Source: WTHC01 sp965218725 (GTDB taxonomy: Archaea; Thermoproteota; Nitrososphaeria; Nitrososphaerales; Nitrosopumilaceae). Taken from it: a DNA stretch of 64,000 bases. Of the stretch, positions 9,115 through 17,641 are shown one piece after another. Below the pieces are notes generated by a model. That model did no database searches. It saw nothing but the letters and a program-made list of their open reading frames with translations, and had not been told where the DNA came from. Numbering within the stretch: the stretch's first letter is position 1; every line of letters starts with the position of its first letter. Where the stretch lies: contig CBDCLO010000002.1 of assembly GCA_965218725.1 (NCBI GenBank), positions 124,001 through 188,000 of the forward strand. Direction: 5' to 3'. A program made the translations under genes and the position numbers.

Positions 9115-10167
9115 TTATATAATTCCAACCAATTCAGCTAATTCTTTTCTACATGTGGATCCTAGTACTTTTGCAACTTGTTCTGGAAATGTATTATTTA
9201 AAAAAATTCCATAACCACGTTCTAGTCCAGATAAATATTTTGTTACTGGATATACTTCAATATGCCAATGAATTTGTTTGCTGTTCTTTTTTTCTGGTGA
9301 TAAGTGAAATACTAAATTATATGGTGGATCATTCATACACTTTGACAATCCACCTAACGTTGAACGTAATATGAGAGACAAATCGCCTATCTCCTTTTGA
9401 GTTATTTTTGCAAAGCTTGTTGTATGTTTCTTAGGGCTTATCCAAAATTCAAATGGATAAATTGGTGACCAGGGACAAAATGCAATAAATGAATCAGTTT
9501 GTAAAATTTGTCTAGCTCCATTCACCTCCTCATTAATTATATGACACATAGGGCATACACCTTTTTCATTGAGTATTTCATGAGATAAATTAGCTTCACT
9601 TTCTATTACTGGTGGGATAAGAGAAAATGTAATCATATTTAAATGAGAATGAAATAAACTGTCTCCTGCCTCTTTCCCATGATTGATATATATGGAAACA
9701 TATATGACACCTTTTTGTGTATATAACCACTTTAACCTATCTTGAAGCACGGTAATAATATTTGACCACTGTTCAACAGAAATTGTAGAAAATGTTTCTT
9801 CATGTTCTGAAGTCGCAACTACTATGTAATGGTATCCATATGCCGGTTCTATATAAAACGGTCTATCGCTATAAGATTTATCAGTTCTAGTTGACACTAC
9901 AGGATTGCTACTTTCAAAAATTCTTATAGTCCAATTTTTAACATAATTATTATCGCTGTCTTGGAGTCTTTGTAGCATCCCACTTTTAGCAACTAATGAT
10001 AATAATGAAAGATTTGTCATATACTCATTACCAGGGCACAGTGGACACTTTACATATTTTGATTCACAGTCAGGTAGAATTATAGCCAACTTTTCTTGGA
10101 TATAGTCCTTTCTTATATGTAGCATAGCAAAATAATTATCTTTACTGGTTAAAACTTTTTCATGCAT
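9115..10167 (-). CDS. galT: galactose-1-phosphate uridylyltransferase-like (GalT/HIT family)
   Basis: Probable nucleotidyl transfer between a nucleotide sugar and a sugar 1-phosphate. The 350-residue chain has a zinc-binding CPLCPGNE near residues 41-48, the active-site block as SLFHSHLN (HSH where bacterial GalT has HPH; the second, nucleophilic His is kept), a second CPMC pair, and the C-terminal HWHIEVYP strand. Length is normal for GalT. It lies in a small sugar-nucleotide neighbourhood with the nucleotidyltransferase and acetyltransferase. Related enzymes such as ADP-glucose phosphorylases share these motifs, so the sugar is not certain. Confidence 0.85.
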   Translation of the reverse strand: MHEKVLTSKDNYFAMLHIRKDYIQEKLAIILPDCESKYVKCPLCPGNEYMTNLSLLSLVAKSGMLQRLQDSDNNYVKNWTIRIFESSNPVVSTRTDKSYSDRPFYIEPAYGYHYIVVATSEHEETFSTISVEQWSNIITVLQDRLKWLYTQKGVIYVSIYINHGKEAGDSLFHSHLNMITFSLIPPVIESEANLSHEILNEKGVCPMCHIINEEVNGARQILQTDSFIAFCPWSPIYPFEFWISPKKHTTSFAKITQKEIGDLSLILRSTLGGLSKCMNDPPYNLVFHLSPEKKNSKQIHWHIEVYPVTKYLSGLERGYGIFLNNTFPEQVAKVLGSTCRKELAELVGII

Positions 10168-10207
10168 GTTTTATCATAAAAATAAATAACCAAGTCAAAT
10201 AATTAAT

Positions 10208-10918
10208 CTATTGTATATTTTTAAAAATTGATTTATATGAGTTTATTTTAAATTGCCCAACCAATGGCTGATTAATTGAAATGTATGTGAAAGGACTCCC
10301 TAGATATACACAAAATAAACGTGAAATTTTCCCATATTCACCCATTGAAAATGCAATTAAATTCACATTGGATTTTTTGTACAATGATAAAATACGTATG
10401 TTATCTGCTATTGAATTTGCCATAGTCACAATTTTAACATTTTTAGAAATTTGTTTCATTTGTTCTAGTCTACCATCTAAAAAAATAAATCCTGGAGTTT
10501 TATCAAAATCATGCCATGATATTAGTATATTATTTTTCATTTTTTTTATAAACTGCAAAAGATTTTTATTTTTTTTAATAATATTGTATTCTAGGTCTAA
10601 TAAAAATGGCTTATTATCCATAATCATGCTGAGTAGTGATACACGTTTTTTATTATTTCCATAAAATTTTCCTCCTTCAGAATTATCTCTTAATGTGCAT
10701 ATGCAACGCTTGATTTTTTTTTTGATTAATTTGAGAACAAGTGGAATTTGATCACAGTCTATAAAGTCAAATCTAATTTCTGCATATTGTGCTTTTCTTA
10801 ACACATAATTTAACATTGTGTTTATTGTTTGAGGATCTTCTTCAGTTATTGTAATACAGGTTTTATAAAATATGTTAATATTATTTCTCAAGTATGTACT
10901 CATCGATCTCCATTCCAA
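10208..10918 (-). CDS. aroD: type I 3-dehydroquinate dehydratase
   Basis: Dehydrates 3-dehydroquinate through a Schiff base, third step of the shikimate pathway. Visible active-site features: AEIRFD (residues 46-51), CTLRDNSEGG, the general-base histidine in SWHDFDKTP (H136), the Schiff-base lysine in VKIVTMAN (K162), AFSMGEYGKISR and INQPLVGQ. The frame opens at 10918 and overlaps the upstream DHQ synthase gene by 38 bases; an ATG at 10903 (MSTYLR) would reduce the overlap to 23 and is an equally plausible start. Third gene of an ADH synthase, DHQ synthase II, AroD operon. Confidence 0.93.
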   Translation of the reverse strand: MEWRSMSTYLRNNINIFYKTCITITEEDPQTINTMLNYVLRKAQYAEIRFDFIDCDQIPLVLKLIKKKIKRCICTLRDNSEGGKFYGNNKKRVSLLSMIMDNKPFLLDLEYNIIKKNKNLLQFIKKMKNNILISWHDFDKTPGFIFLDGRLEQMKQISKNVKIVTMANSIADNIRILSLYKKSNVNLIAFSMGEYGKISRLFCVYLGSPFTYISINQPLVGQFKINSYKSIFKNIQ

Positions 10919-11948
10919 AATGTCTTCCTGTGACTGATTTTACATATGCTAGAACTTCATCACCATTTTTCAGTTCAGTGACAGATGTTGTACCATCACG
11001 CGGCTTTACAAAATGAATTGTTTCTGCATCCTGTACTATCACACTGCCTATTTCATTGTTTATAGATGCTTTTATCATTATTAACGGTCTTTTCTCAATT
11101 TTTGCTCTTCCAACTGTAGTGCTTCGCACATTTCCATTATGATCAGTTATTAAAACCTTATGCCCTGTTTCTATTTCTGATAAATACTTGGTTGTTTCAT
11201 TAGGAGTAAGTGTATAACAATGAACTGCACCCGCATTAACTCTAAAAGGCCTAGGTGTAGTAAACATAGATCCAATAGATTCATTGTGAATTAAAAATAG
11301 GAAATTGGATTTATTGCCTATTAACATTCCTTCACCATTATGCAATATTGATACAGTATCTACACAAACTCTCTCCCCATCCCCAATTTCTTTTATTTCC
11401 ACTATTTTTACAATTTTTAATTCTAGTTTTCTTAAATTTAAATTAACTAATATTTTTTTAACATCATCTATTGATGATGCCTCAAAAATTACTCCATCTA
11501 CTCCTATTTCCAATATTGAAAACATTTTAAGTACTTCCATACTTTTTGCAATCACGAAAATTTTTGTATTGGTTTTGTGCAATTTTGCGATTATGTTTTC
11601 AAGTGGAATTATTTTCCAGTCAGTGACCTCTATAATTACAAAATCTAATCCTGATTTTACTAAATATGTGATTCTGTCTATATCTGAATTAGATAACACC
11701 TTGATCTTTCTACCTATTTTTTTTCCAGTTATTTTTGTAATATTTTTGTCTAATAATACATAATTAGCATTTTTTGATGGAAATACAGTCACAAACTCCA
11801 TTTGCTCTGTTAGTTTTTTAGGATCAATGTATAACATATCTATTCCTTCATTTTTTAATAATAATAAAAACCTCCTTAGTTTACTATTTGCTATTTGTGG
11901 TGATATTATTAATTTTTTATTTGACAATTTTAATTGCATCACTTGCAT
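10881..11948 (-). CDS. aroB': 3-dehydroquinate synthase II (archaeal type)
   Basis: Converts 2-amino-3,7-dideoxy-heptulosonate to 3-dehydroquinate by NAD-dependent oxidative deamination and cyclisation, replacing bacterial AroB. The 355-residue length and the blocks GRKIKVLSNSDID, HNGEGMLIGNKS, RPFRVNAGAVHCYT, HNGNVRSTTVGRAKIEKRPL and the C-terminal CX-free GDEVLAYV region are those of the archaeal DHQ synthase II family. It overlaps ADH synthase upstream by 32 bases and aroD downstream, a tightly coupled three-gene unit. The first residues (MQVMQLK) contain two ATG codons, so the start may be at 11948 or 11939. Confidence 0.92.
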   Translation of the reverse strand: MQVMQLKLSNKKLIISPQIANSKLRRFLLLLKNEGIDMLYIDPKKLTEQMEFVTVFPSKNANYVLLDKNITKITGKKIGRKIKVLSNSDIDRITYLVKSGLDFVIIEVTDWKIIPLENIIAKLHKTNTKIFVIAKSMEVLKMFSILEIGVDGVIFEASSIDDVKKILVNLNLRKLELKIVKIVEIKEIGDGERVCVDTVSILHNGEGMLIGNKSNFLFLIHNESIGSMFTTPRPFRVNAGAVHCYTLTPNETTKYLSEIETGHKVLITDHNGNVRSTTVGRAKIEKRPLIMIKASINNEIGSVIVQDAETIHFVKPRDGTTSVTELKNGDEVLAYVKSVTGRHFGMEIDEYILEK

Positions 11949-12699
11949 CTATTTTTTCGAATATTATTGATGATATTGCTTGTATAATCCTCTCTGGATT
12001 TTTATGAGAAAATATATTTCTTCCATAAGTTATGCCTTTTGCACCTGCTTTCATTGCATCTTCTGTCATAGTCAAAATATCCATATCAGTATTCATTTTT
12101 GGTCCGCCTGCTATTACTACAGGAACAGGGGTACTCTTTACTATTTTTGAGAATGAATCTATATTTCCAGTATATAATGTTTTTACAATATCAGCTCCGC
12201 ATTCAGCTCCTACTCTCGCAACATGAGCTACTATACTTGGGTCATGTGGATCTTTTATATTTTCTCCCCTTGGATACATCATTGCCAAAAGTGGCATATT
12301 CCACTTGTGACACTGCTCTGAGACAATACCTAACTGTTCCAACATCTCAGGCTCGTCTTTTCCTCCAATGTTTATATGTATTGATATTCCATCTGCACCC
12401 AATCTCAGTGCCTCTTTTACAGTACCTAGTAATATTTTTCTATCTGGATATACAGAAAGTGATGTACTTCCAGAATAATGTACTAAAACACCAACATTTA
12501 TTGGTGTAGGTAATGTCTTTAGAATACCTTTGCTAATAACTATGCTAGTGATACCGCAATTCTGACATTTGTATATTGTTGAATGTGGATCTTCTAGTCC
12601 TTCTATAGGACCACTTGAAATACCATGATCCATTGGTATGCAAAACATTCTATCTTTTCTAAATATACGATTTAATCTAATCTGATAACCACTTACCAT
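11917..12699 (-). CDS. aroA': 2-amino-3,7-dideoxy-D-threo-hept-6-ulosonate synthase (aldolase class I type)
   Basis: First step of the archaeal shikimate route from aspartate semialdehyde, replacing the DAHP route. The 260-residue TIM-barrel aldolase starts with RNRIFRKDRMFCIPMDHG-like text (split motif: MDHGISSGP near residues 23-31), and carries ISIHINIG, MYPRGE, the active-site lysine in GADIVKTLYTG, and the phosphate-binding AGGPK and YGRNIFSH loops. It begins a head-to-tail operon with DHQ synthase II and aroD. The 94-base gap to the divergent mqnC gene should hold both promoters. Confidence 0.92.
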   Translation of the reverse strand: MVSGYQIRLNRIFRKDRMFCIPMDHGISSGPIEGLEDPHSTIYKCQNCGITSIVISKGILKTLPTPINVGVLVHYSGSTSLSVYPDRKILLGTVKEALRLGADGISIHINIGGKDEPEMLEQLGIVSEQCHKWNMPLLAMMYPRGENIKDPHDPSIVAHVARVGAECGADIVKTLYTGNIDSFSKIVKSTPVPVVIAGGPKMNTDMDILTMTEDAMKAGAKGITYGRNIFSHKNPERIIQAISSIIFEKIDASDAIKIVK

Positions 12700-12793
12700 T
12701 TATTCAACTTATGAGATTGTACTTAATAAGTTGTGTTTTGATACAAAGAGATTATTAAGAATTAAATATAAATAAGAATAACTGAAAAATTAA

Positions 12794-13906
12794 TTGAAAC
12801 AAATTATTAAGATGCTTGATACTAGTGAAATAAGTGATATACTTGAAAGTTTACTTGTAGGTAAAAAACCAACTTTTCATGATTGTATTAAATTAATAGA
12901 ATCAGATGATATTCATCTTATTGGTATGGTGGCAGGGTATATTACACAAAAAAGATTTGGTAAAAGAGCATCATTTATAAATAATATTATACTGAATTAT
13001 ACTAACGTATGCATAACTGATTGTAAGTTTTGTGCGTTTTATAGATCTCCATCAAGTGTAGGATCTTATACACTTACTCTAGACGAAATAGAATCTAGAA
13101 TAAAAATATCGTGGGACATGTTTAAAATAAAACAAATACTAATACAAGGTGGTCATAATCCTGATCTTGGAATAGAATACTATGAAGATATTTTTAAAAT
13201 GACAAAAAAAAAATTTCCTAAAATAGGTATCCATGGACTTTCTGCATCTGAAATAGATTTAATTTCTCACATTGAAAAATCATCAACTAAAGAAGTTTTA
13301 TCTAGACTAAAGGACGCTGGTTTACATTCTATTCCAGGTGCAGGAGCAGAAATACTTATTGATGATATAAAAAATGTAATTAGTCCTAAAAAAATATCTA
13401 GTGATGATTGGATGAGAATTATGTATGAAGCACATTCATTAGGAATTCCATCTTCTGCAACTATGATGTATGGTCATATAGAATCATCATCAGACATAAT
13501 AAAACATCTTTTCAAACTTGCAGAACTGCAAAAAAAAACTCATGGTTTTATGGCATTCATTCCATGGTGTTTTGAACCTAATAACACACTGCTTCAAAAA
13601 AATAATATAGTAAGGAATAGTTCTGGTGGAGTATCACTACTAAAAATGATAGCTATTTCAAGAATTATCTTTGATGGATCAATTAACCATATACAATCTT
13701 CGTGGTTAACTAATGGTATAAACATAGCACAACTAGCTATTCTCTACGGTGCAGATGATTTCGGTGGTACGCTGATAGGAGAAGAAGTTGTATCATGTAC
13801 TGGAGCACGTTCTACAGAATTAACAGATAAAAAAATAATTAGTTCAATACATCAGATAGGGTATGATGTATTTGAAAGAGATAATTTTTATAATCCAATC
13901 AACTGA
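12794..13906 (+). CDS. mqnC: radical SAM dehypoxanthine futalosine cyclase-like (MqnC)
   Basis: Radical SAM enzyme of the CofH/MqnC group. The cluster cysteines are in NVCITDCKFCAF (CX3CX2C), preceded by NYT; further blocks are IQGGHNPDLGIEYY, GLSASEI, PGAGAEIL and the C-terminal GADDFGGTLIGEEVVS. The last reads like MqnC (an acidic EEVV region) rather than CofH, and a clear CofH is present elsewhere in the window. MqnC cyclises dehypoxanthine futalosine in the alternative menaquinone pathway. Start is a TTG at 12794 or an ATG at 12824. It converges on a UbiD-family gene with a 2-base gap. Confidence 0.83.
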   Translation: MKQIIKMLDTSEISDILESLLVGKKPTFHDCIKLIESDDIHLIGMVAGYITQKRFGKRASFINNIILNYTNVCITDCKFCAFYRSPSSVGSYTLTLDEIESRIKISWDMFKIKQILIQGGHNPDLGIEYYEDIFKMTKKKFPKIGIHGLSASEIDLISHIEKSSTKEVLSRLKDAGLHSIPGAGAEILIDDIKNVISPKKISSDDWMRIMYEAHSLGIPSSATMMYGHIESSSDIIKHLFKLAELQKKTHGFMAFIPWCFEPNNTLLQKNNIVRNSSGGVSLLKMIAISRIIFDGSINHIQSSWLTNGINIAQLAILYGADDFGGTLIGEEVVSCTGARSTELTDKKIISSIHQIGYDVFERDNFYNPIN

Positions 13907-13908
13907 CA

Positions 13909-15345
13909 TTAATAGTCTGCCCATCTTGAATCAACAAACTTTTTTGTGTTACTGTCCACGCACACTTTCTCAGGTATAGGCCTTATATATCCCTCATCTT
14001 TCATTTTTTGTGTTGCATCAATTCCAAGTTTTGAACCTAAATTAACAAGCGTAGATGCAGGATCTAAGGTATCTGTTGGTGTATTATTTATTATTGTGAT
14101 ATCTCTAGCAGGATCTACTCTTGTAGTTACAGCCCAAATAACTTCGTCAATATTATGTATATTTATATCGTCATCAACAACGATTATGATTTTAGTTAAT
14201 GCAAGTTGGCCCATACCCCATAACCCCATCATCACTTTCTTTGCTTGGCCTGGATATATTTTTTTAATTGATGTTATTACCATGCCCTGAAACCATCCAG
14301 ATGCAGGCATAGAAAAATCATTTATTTCTGGTTGATAGAATTTTATTAATGGTAAAAATGATCTCTCGATCACTTTTCCTATATATGCATCTTCTAAAAT
14401 AGGTCTCCCAACAACCGTAGTTAAATAAATAGGCTTTTCACGTCTAATAATTCCAGTTAATGTAAAAACTGGAAATGGTTCCTTTGGTGTATAATACCCT
14501 GTATGATCCCCAAATGGGCCTTCTCCCCTTAAGTCACATGGATCCACGTATCCCTCCAAGACAATCTCAGAATTAGCAGGCACGTCAAGATCTATGGTTT
14601 TACACTTTACTATTTTGATTCCTTTTTTTCTTACTATTCCTGAAAAAACATATTTGTCTAATCCTTCTGGTACTGGAGCAATAGACGAAAAAACAGTAGC
14701 TGGATCTGCACCTATTATGATAGCAACTTCTATCATTTTACAGCATTCCTTTAGCATATAACTATGCTGTGCACCACGTTTATGTATCTGCCAATGTATG
14801 ATTGCATGAGTGCCATCAATAACTTGTATCCTATACACACCTAAATTTCTAATATTTGTTTCTGGATGCCTTGTAGCAACCAAACCAAATGTAATAAATT
14901 TACCTGCATCTTTATACCATGTTTTTAAAATTGGTAATTTATTTAGAGACGGTGAATCAACAAAAACTTCAGTAACGGGCCCATTTTTTTCTAATTTAGG
15001 AAATATCTTACCCATCCTTGAAATTTCAGGTAGTTTTTTTATCTTATTTAAAAAACCAGACTGAATATCTATTTTTGTCATCTCCACAATTCTGTTTCCT
15101 ATACTAGTGAAATCATCAGTCTCTAACCCAATTTGCAATCTTTTTAATGAACCAAAAGCATTTCCTAGCACTGGTATATCATAGCCTTTTATATTTTCAA
15201 AAAGTATTGCAGGACCACATGCATACATATTCCTCCTTAAAATTTCAGCAATTTCTAAATCTGTATCAACCAATAATTTAATACGTTTTAATTCATTAGT
15301 ATTTTCTAATTTATCTATATACTGATGTATATCATCGATAGGCAT
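13909..15345 (-). CDS. UbiD-family prenylated-FMN decarboxylase (menaquinone type)
   Basis: Non-oxidative decarboxylase using prenylated FMN. The 478-residue chain has the UbiD core: GNAFGS, YRIQV then HWQIHKRGAQH, the Arg-Glu catalytic region LRGEGPFGDHTGYY, and TTVVGRPILED. Length matches UbiD and MqnL proteins. Convergence with mqnC suggests action on a menaquinone precursor (futalosine pathway) rather than 4-hydroxybenzoate, but sequence alone does not fix this. The flavin prenyltransferase UbiX needed to make its cofactor is not in the window. Confidence 0.88.
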   Translation of the reverse strand: MPIDDIHQYIDKLENTNELKRIKLLVDTDLEIAEILRRNMYACGPAILFENIKGYDIPVLGNAFGSLKRLQIGLETDDFTSIGNRIVEMTKIDIQSGFLNKIKKLPEISRMGKIFPKLEKNGPVTEVFVDSPSLNKLPILKTWYKDAGKFITFGLVATRHPETNIRNLGVYRIQVIDGTHAIIHWQIHKRGAQHSYMLKECCKMIEVAIIIGADPATVFSSIAPVPEGLDKYVFSGIVRKKGIKIVKCKTIDLDVPANSEIVLEGYVDPCDLRGEGPFGDHTGYYTPKEPFPVFTLTGIIRREKPIYLTTVVGRPILEDAYIGKVIERSFLPLIKFYQPEINDFSMPASGWFQGMVITSIKKIYPGQAKKVMMGLWGMGQLALTKIIIVVDDDINIHNIDEVIWAVTTRVDPARDITIINNTPTDTLDPASTLVNLGSKLGIDATQKMKDEGYIRPIPEKVCVDSNTKKFVDSRWADY

Positions 15346-15416
15346 GTTATGTGTTAATATACTTACTTTAAATATTTTCAGAAGACTTTAATCTGACAAT
15401 AAATACTATTTCGAAA

Positions 15417-15653
15417 GTGTTAAAAAAAAGTAAAAAGTGTGTTGTTTGTAATGGTGTTGGAAAAATAGAGATACTTACAACACAGTGTCCATTTTGTAAT
15501 GGAACAGGTGATTACACAAAGTCTGCGGAAAGCTATCTCAAGTCACATATTTGTCAATGTATTTTTTTAGATAGGAAAATATGTCCTTTATGTAAAAAAA
15601 AATGTCATCATGATACCCCTAATAGACCAAAAGTCTTGATCAATCCATTTTAG
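15417..15653 (+). CDS. small Cys-rich protein with DnaJ-like zinc motif
   Basis: A 78-residue protein starting at GTG 15417. It carries CVVCNGVGK and CPFCNGTGD, the CXXCXGXG repeats of DnaJ zinc fingers, then CQC, CPLCKKKC and a final His pair, so it probably binds two zinc ions. No J-domain or membrane segment is present. It converges with the next Cys-rich gene with a single base between their stop codons. Function is unknown; it could be a protein- or RNA-binding zinc ribbon. Confidence 0.72.
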   Translation: MLKKSKKCVVCNGVGKIEILTTQCPFCNGTGDYTKSAESYLKSHICQCIFLDRKICPLCKKKCHHDTPNRPKVLINPF

Positions 15654-15654
15654 C

Positions 15655-16035
15655 TTAATGCATGTTAGGTGGAATCTCGTTTTTCTTTCCATGTCCACCA
15701 GAACCAAATCTGCAGTAAAAACACAAATCTGACTGCATATAAGTTAAATGCTCAATACGTATAGCGCCTATTTTTAATGCAATTTTTGTAAGAATTTTAT
15801 ATTTAAATGGCATAGACGGAATTACTTCATTTATATATACATTATAATGTTCTGGACAAAACCTTAAAGTAATCCTTATCTTTTCTTTGCTGTTTTTATT
15901 AATATTTTTTGCAAAATTTACTTGTTCTCTAATATGCTCATGTTTAGGACATGGGCAATTTTTTCCTTGTGGGTGTTTATATGCAGGAATGTTTTTCCAA
16001 TCAAACCCTGGATATTCTTTCTCAAAATCGTCCAA
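15655..16035 (-). CDS. Cys/His-rich hypothetical protein
   Basis: I do not recognise a family. The 126-residue chain has NCPCPKHEH near residue 26, FCPEHY near residue 59 and CFYCRFGSGGHGKK near the C-terminus, so one or two metal sites are likely. The middle is a mixed alpha/beta segment. It converges on the DnaJ-like zinc protein. Codon use and base content look like those of the neighbours. Confidence 0.65.
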   Translation of the reverse strand: MDDFEKEYPGFDWKNIPAYKHPQGKNCPCPKHEHIREQVNFAKNINKNSKEKIRITLRFCPEHYNVYINEVIPSMPFKYKILTKIALKIGAIRIEHLTYMQSDLCFYCRFGSGGHGKKNEIPPNMH

Positions 16036-16170
16036 TGTATAATAGCTGTATTCCTAGTATTTATAAAATTTGGTTTTATAAAATTGTAAACAGGATACCA
16101 CATATCAACAACTATCATGCATGGTGTAACTCAAACACATATAAATACACCAATCTTGGATAAAAAAATA

Positions 16171-17040
16171 ATGGTTAGTAATAAATCAAAGTCATATACT
16201 AAAAAAGATCTTGAAGCAAGAATTATTGAATTAGAACAAAAATTAGCATATATATCATCAAAAGTTAGATCAAAACCAGTAGAAATTAAACCTACATTGA
16301 GAAAACCACACGGTACACTACCTAAAGGATCAAAACCAGTAGAAATTAAACCTACATTGAGAAAACCACACGGTACACTACCTAAAGGATCAAAACCAGT
16401 AGAAATTAAACCTACATTGAGAAAACCACACGGTACACTACCTAAAGGATCAAAACCAGTAGAAATTAAACCTACATTGAGAAAACCACACGGTACACTA
16501 CCTAAAGGATCAAAACCAGTAGAAATTAAACCTACATTGAGAAAACCACACGGTACACTACCTAAAGGATCAAAACCAGTAGAAATTAAACCTACATTGA
16601 GAAAACCACACGGTACACTACCTAAAGGATCAAAACCAGTAGAAATTAAACCTACATTGAGAAAACCACACGGTACACTACCTAAAGGATCAAAACCAGT
16701 AGAAATTAAACCTACATTGAGAAAACCACACGGTACACTACCTAAAGGATCAAAACCAGTAGAAATTAAACCTACATTGAGAAAACCACAACCTAGGGAA
16801 TCAGCATTACAAAGTATACCTGTAGGTAACTGGAACACTCAAAAAGCAAGTACACCAGGCTATACTTCTGCATCAAATAGATACTATGCAAGTAAAATAT
16901 TACTTAGCAGTGAAGCTAAAACCACTAATTGGAATGAACAAAAAATAAAAATTCCCGGTTATACAGTTCCATCAAATAAATATTTCGCAACAAAACAGAG
17001 ATTGGCATATCATCCAACAAATAAACGATTTGGAGACTAA
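16171..17040 (+). CDS. basic repeat protein: coiled-coil start, eight identical 20-residue repeats, duplicated C-terminal motif
   Basis: I do not recognise a family. The likely start is ATG 16171 (MVSNKSKSY); an in-frame ATG at 16117 would add 18 residues. A Lys/Glu-rich helix (DLEARIIELEQKL) is followed by eight perfect copies of a 20-residue Lys/Pro unit (SKPVEIKPTL plus RKPHGTLPKG) and a ninth broken copy. The C-terminal part holds two related units of the pattern NWNxQKxxxPGYTxxSNxYxAxK, spaced 33 residues apart. The protein is strongly basic, lacks signal peptide and membrane segments, and has no Cys. Binding to nucleic acid or an acidic polymer is a guess from charge. The gene is flanked by unrelated genes on the other strand. 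Confidence 0.75.
   Translation: MVSNKSKSYTKKDLEARIIELEQKLAYISSKVRSKPVEIKPTLRKPHGTLPKGSKPVEIKPTLRKPHGTLPKGSKPVEIKPTLRKPHGTLPKGSKPVEIKPTLRKPHGTLPKGSKPVEIKPTLRKPHGTLPKGSKPVEIKPTLRKPHGTLPKGSKPVEIKPTLRKPHGTLPKGSKPVEIKPTLRKPHGTLPKGSKPVEIKPTLRKPQPRESALQSIPVGNWNTQKASTPGYTSASNRYYASKILLSSEAKTTNWNEQKIKIPGYTVPSNKYFATKQRLAYHPTNKRFGD
16270..16789 (+). repeat. tandem 60-bp repeat, eight identical copies plus a partial ninth
   Basis: Each 60-base unit begins tcaaaaccagtagaaattaa and ends cctaaagga. Units start at 16270, 16330, 16390, 16450, 16510, 16570, 16630 and 16690; the ninth starts at 16750 and loses identity after about 40 bases. All eight full copies are base-for-base identical, including third codon positions. 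The unit is a multiple of three, so copy changes keep the reading frame. This pattern indicates recent expansion or ongoing homogenisation. Confidence 0.98.
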
Positions 17041-17103
17041 ATACAAATAAATTGTATGCCACTCATAAAAACTCAATTTTTTTATTAAATTAAATAATAT
17101 TTA

Positions 17104-17559
17104 TTAGTAAAAACAACCCAGTACTGTTTTTGCATGTCCACGCGGTTTCACGTTATTGAATATTTTAAAAATAATACCTTGTTCATTTACCAGAAATGTA
17201 GTGCGGGTTATTCCTTCGTACACTTTTCCCATAAACTTCTTTTTTCCAAACACTTTAAATTTTCTTGCAACAGTAGCATTTGTGTCAGAAAGTAATTTAT
17301 ATGGTATATTTATTTTTTCGCAGAACTTTTTATGTTTATCTACATCATCAGTACTTATCCCTATTACATCGATCTTCTTCTTTTTAAATTCACTGTAATT
17401 CTTTGTAAACTCGTCTGCTTCAGTTGTACAACCTGGGGTAAAATCTCTAGGATAAAAATAAATCACCAATCTAGTACCAATAAAATTACTAGAGATTACA
17501 GTATTTTTGTTTGAATCAAAAAGTTCGAAATAAGGCATTTTTTGTCCTTCATTCAACAT
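17104..17559 (-). CDS. peroxiredoxin of the PrxQ/Bcp type
   Basis: Thiol peroxidase reducing hydrogen peroxide and organic peroxides in the cytoplasm. The 151-residue protein has the thioredoxin-fold core FYPRDFTPGC with peroxidatic C44 and the supporting Thr and Pro at positions 41-42. The resolving cysteine that many PrxQ proteins have five residues later is absent (GCTTEADEF). Other cysteines occur near residue 84 (KFCEKI) and three residues from the end (GCFY) and could take its place. It stands alone, divergent from the aquaporin gene. Confidence 0.9.
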   Translation of the reverse strand: MLNEGQKMPYFELFDSNKNTVISSNFIGTRLVIYFYPRDFTPGCTTEADEFTKNYSEFKKKKIDVIGISTDDVDKHKKFCEKINIPYKLLSDTNATVARKFKVFGKKKFMGKVYEGITRTTFLVNEQGIIFKIFNNVKPRGHAKTVLGCFY

Positions 17560-17641
17560 ATGTGTACCAGTAATTTTTTTAATTATATATATTAAATGAC
17601 TATTTTTAGCCTATTGTAAATGTACTATTCGAATATTTTAT

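Noticed and set aside
16270..16789. CRISPR array
   Set aside because: The units are 60-base direct repeats with no spacers between them, and they lie in frame inside a protein gene. No cas gene is in the window.
16131..16838. Long minus-strand ORF (235 residues) opposite the repeat protein
   Set aside because: It is the mirror of the 60-bp array, which has no stop in that frame; the repeat simply multiplies an open stretch. The plus-strand reading has a sensible start and non-repeated ends.
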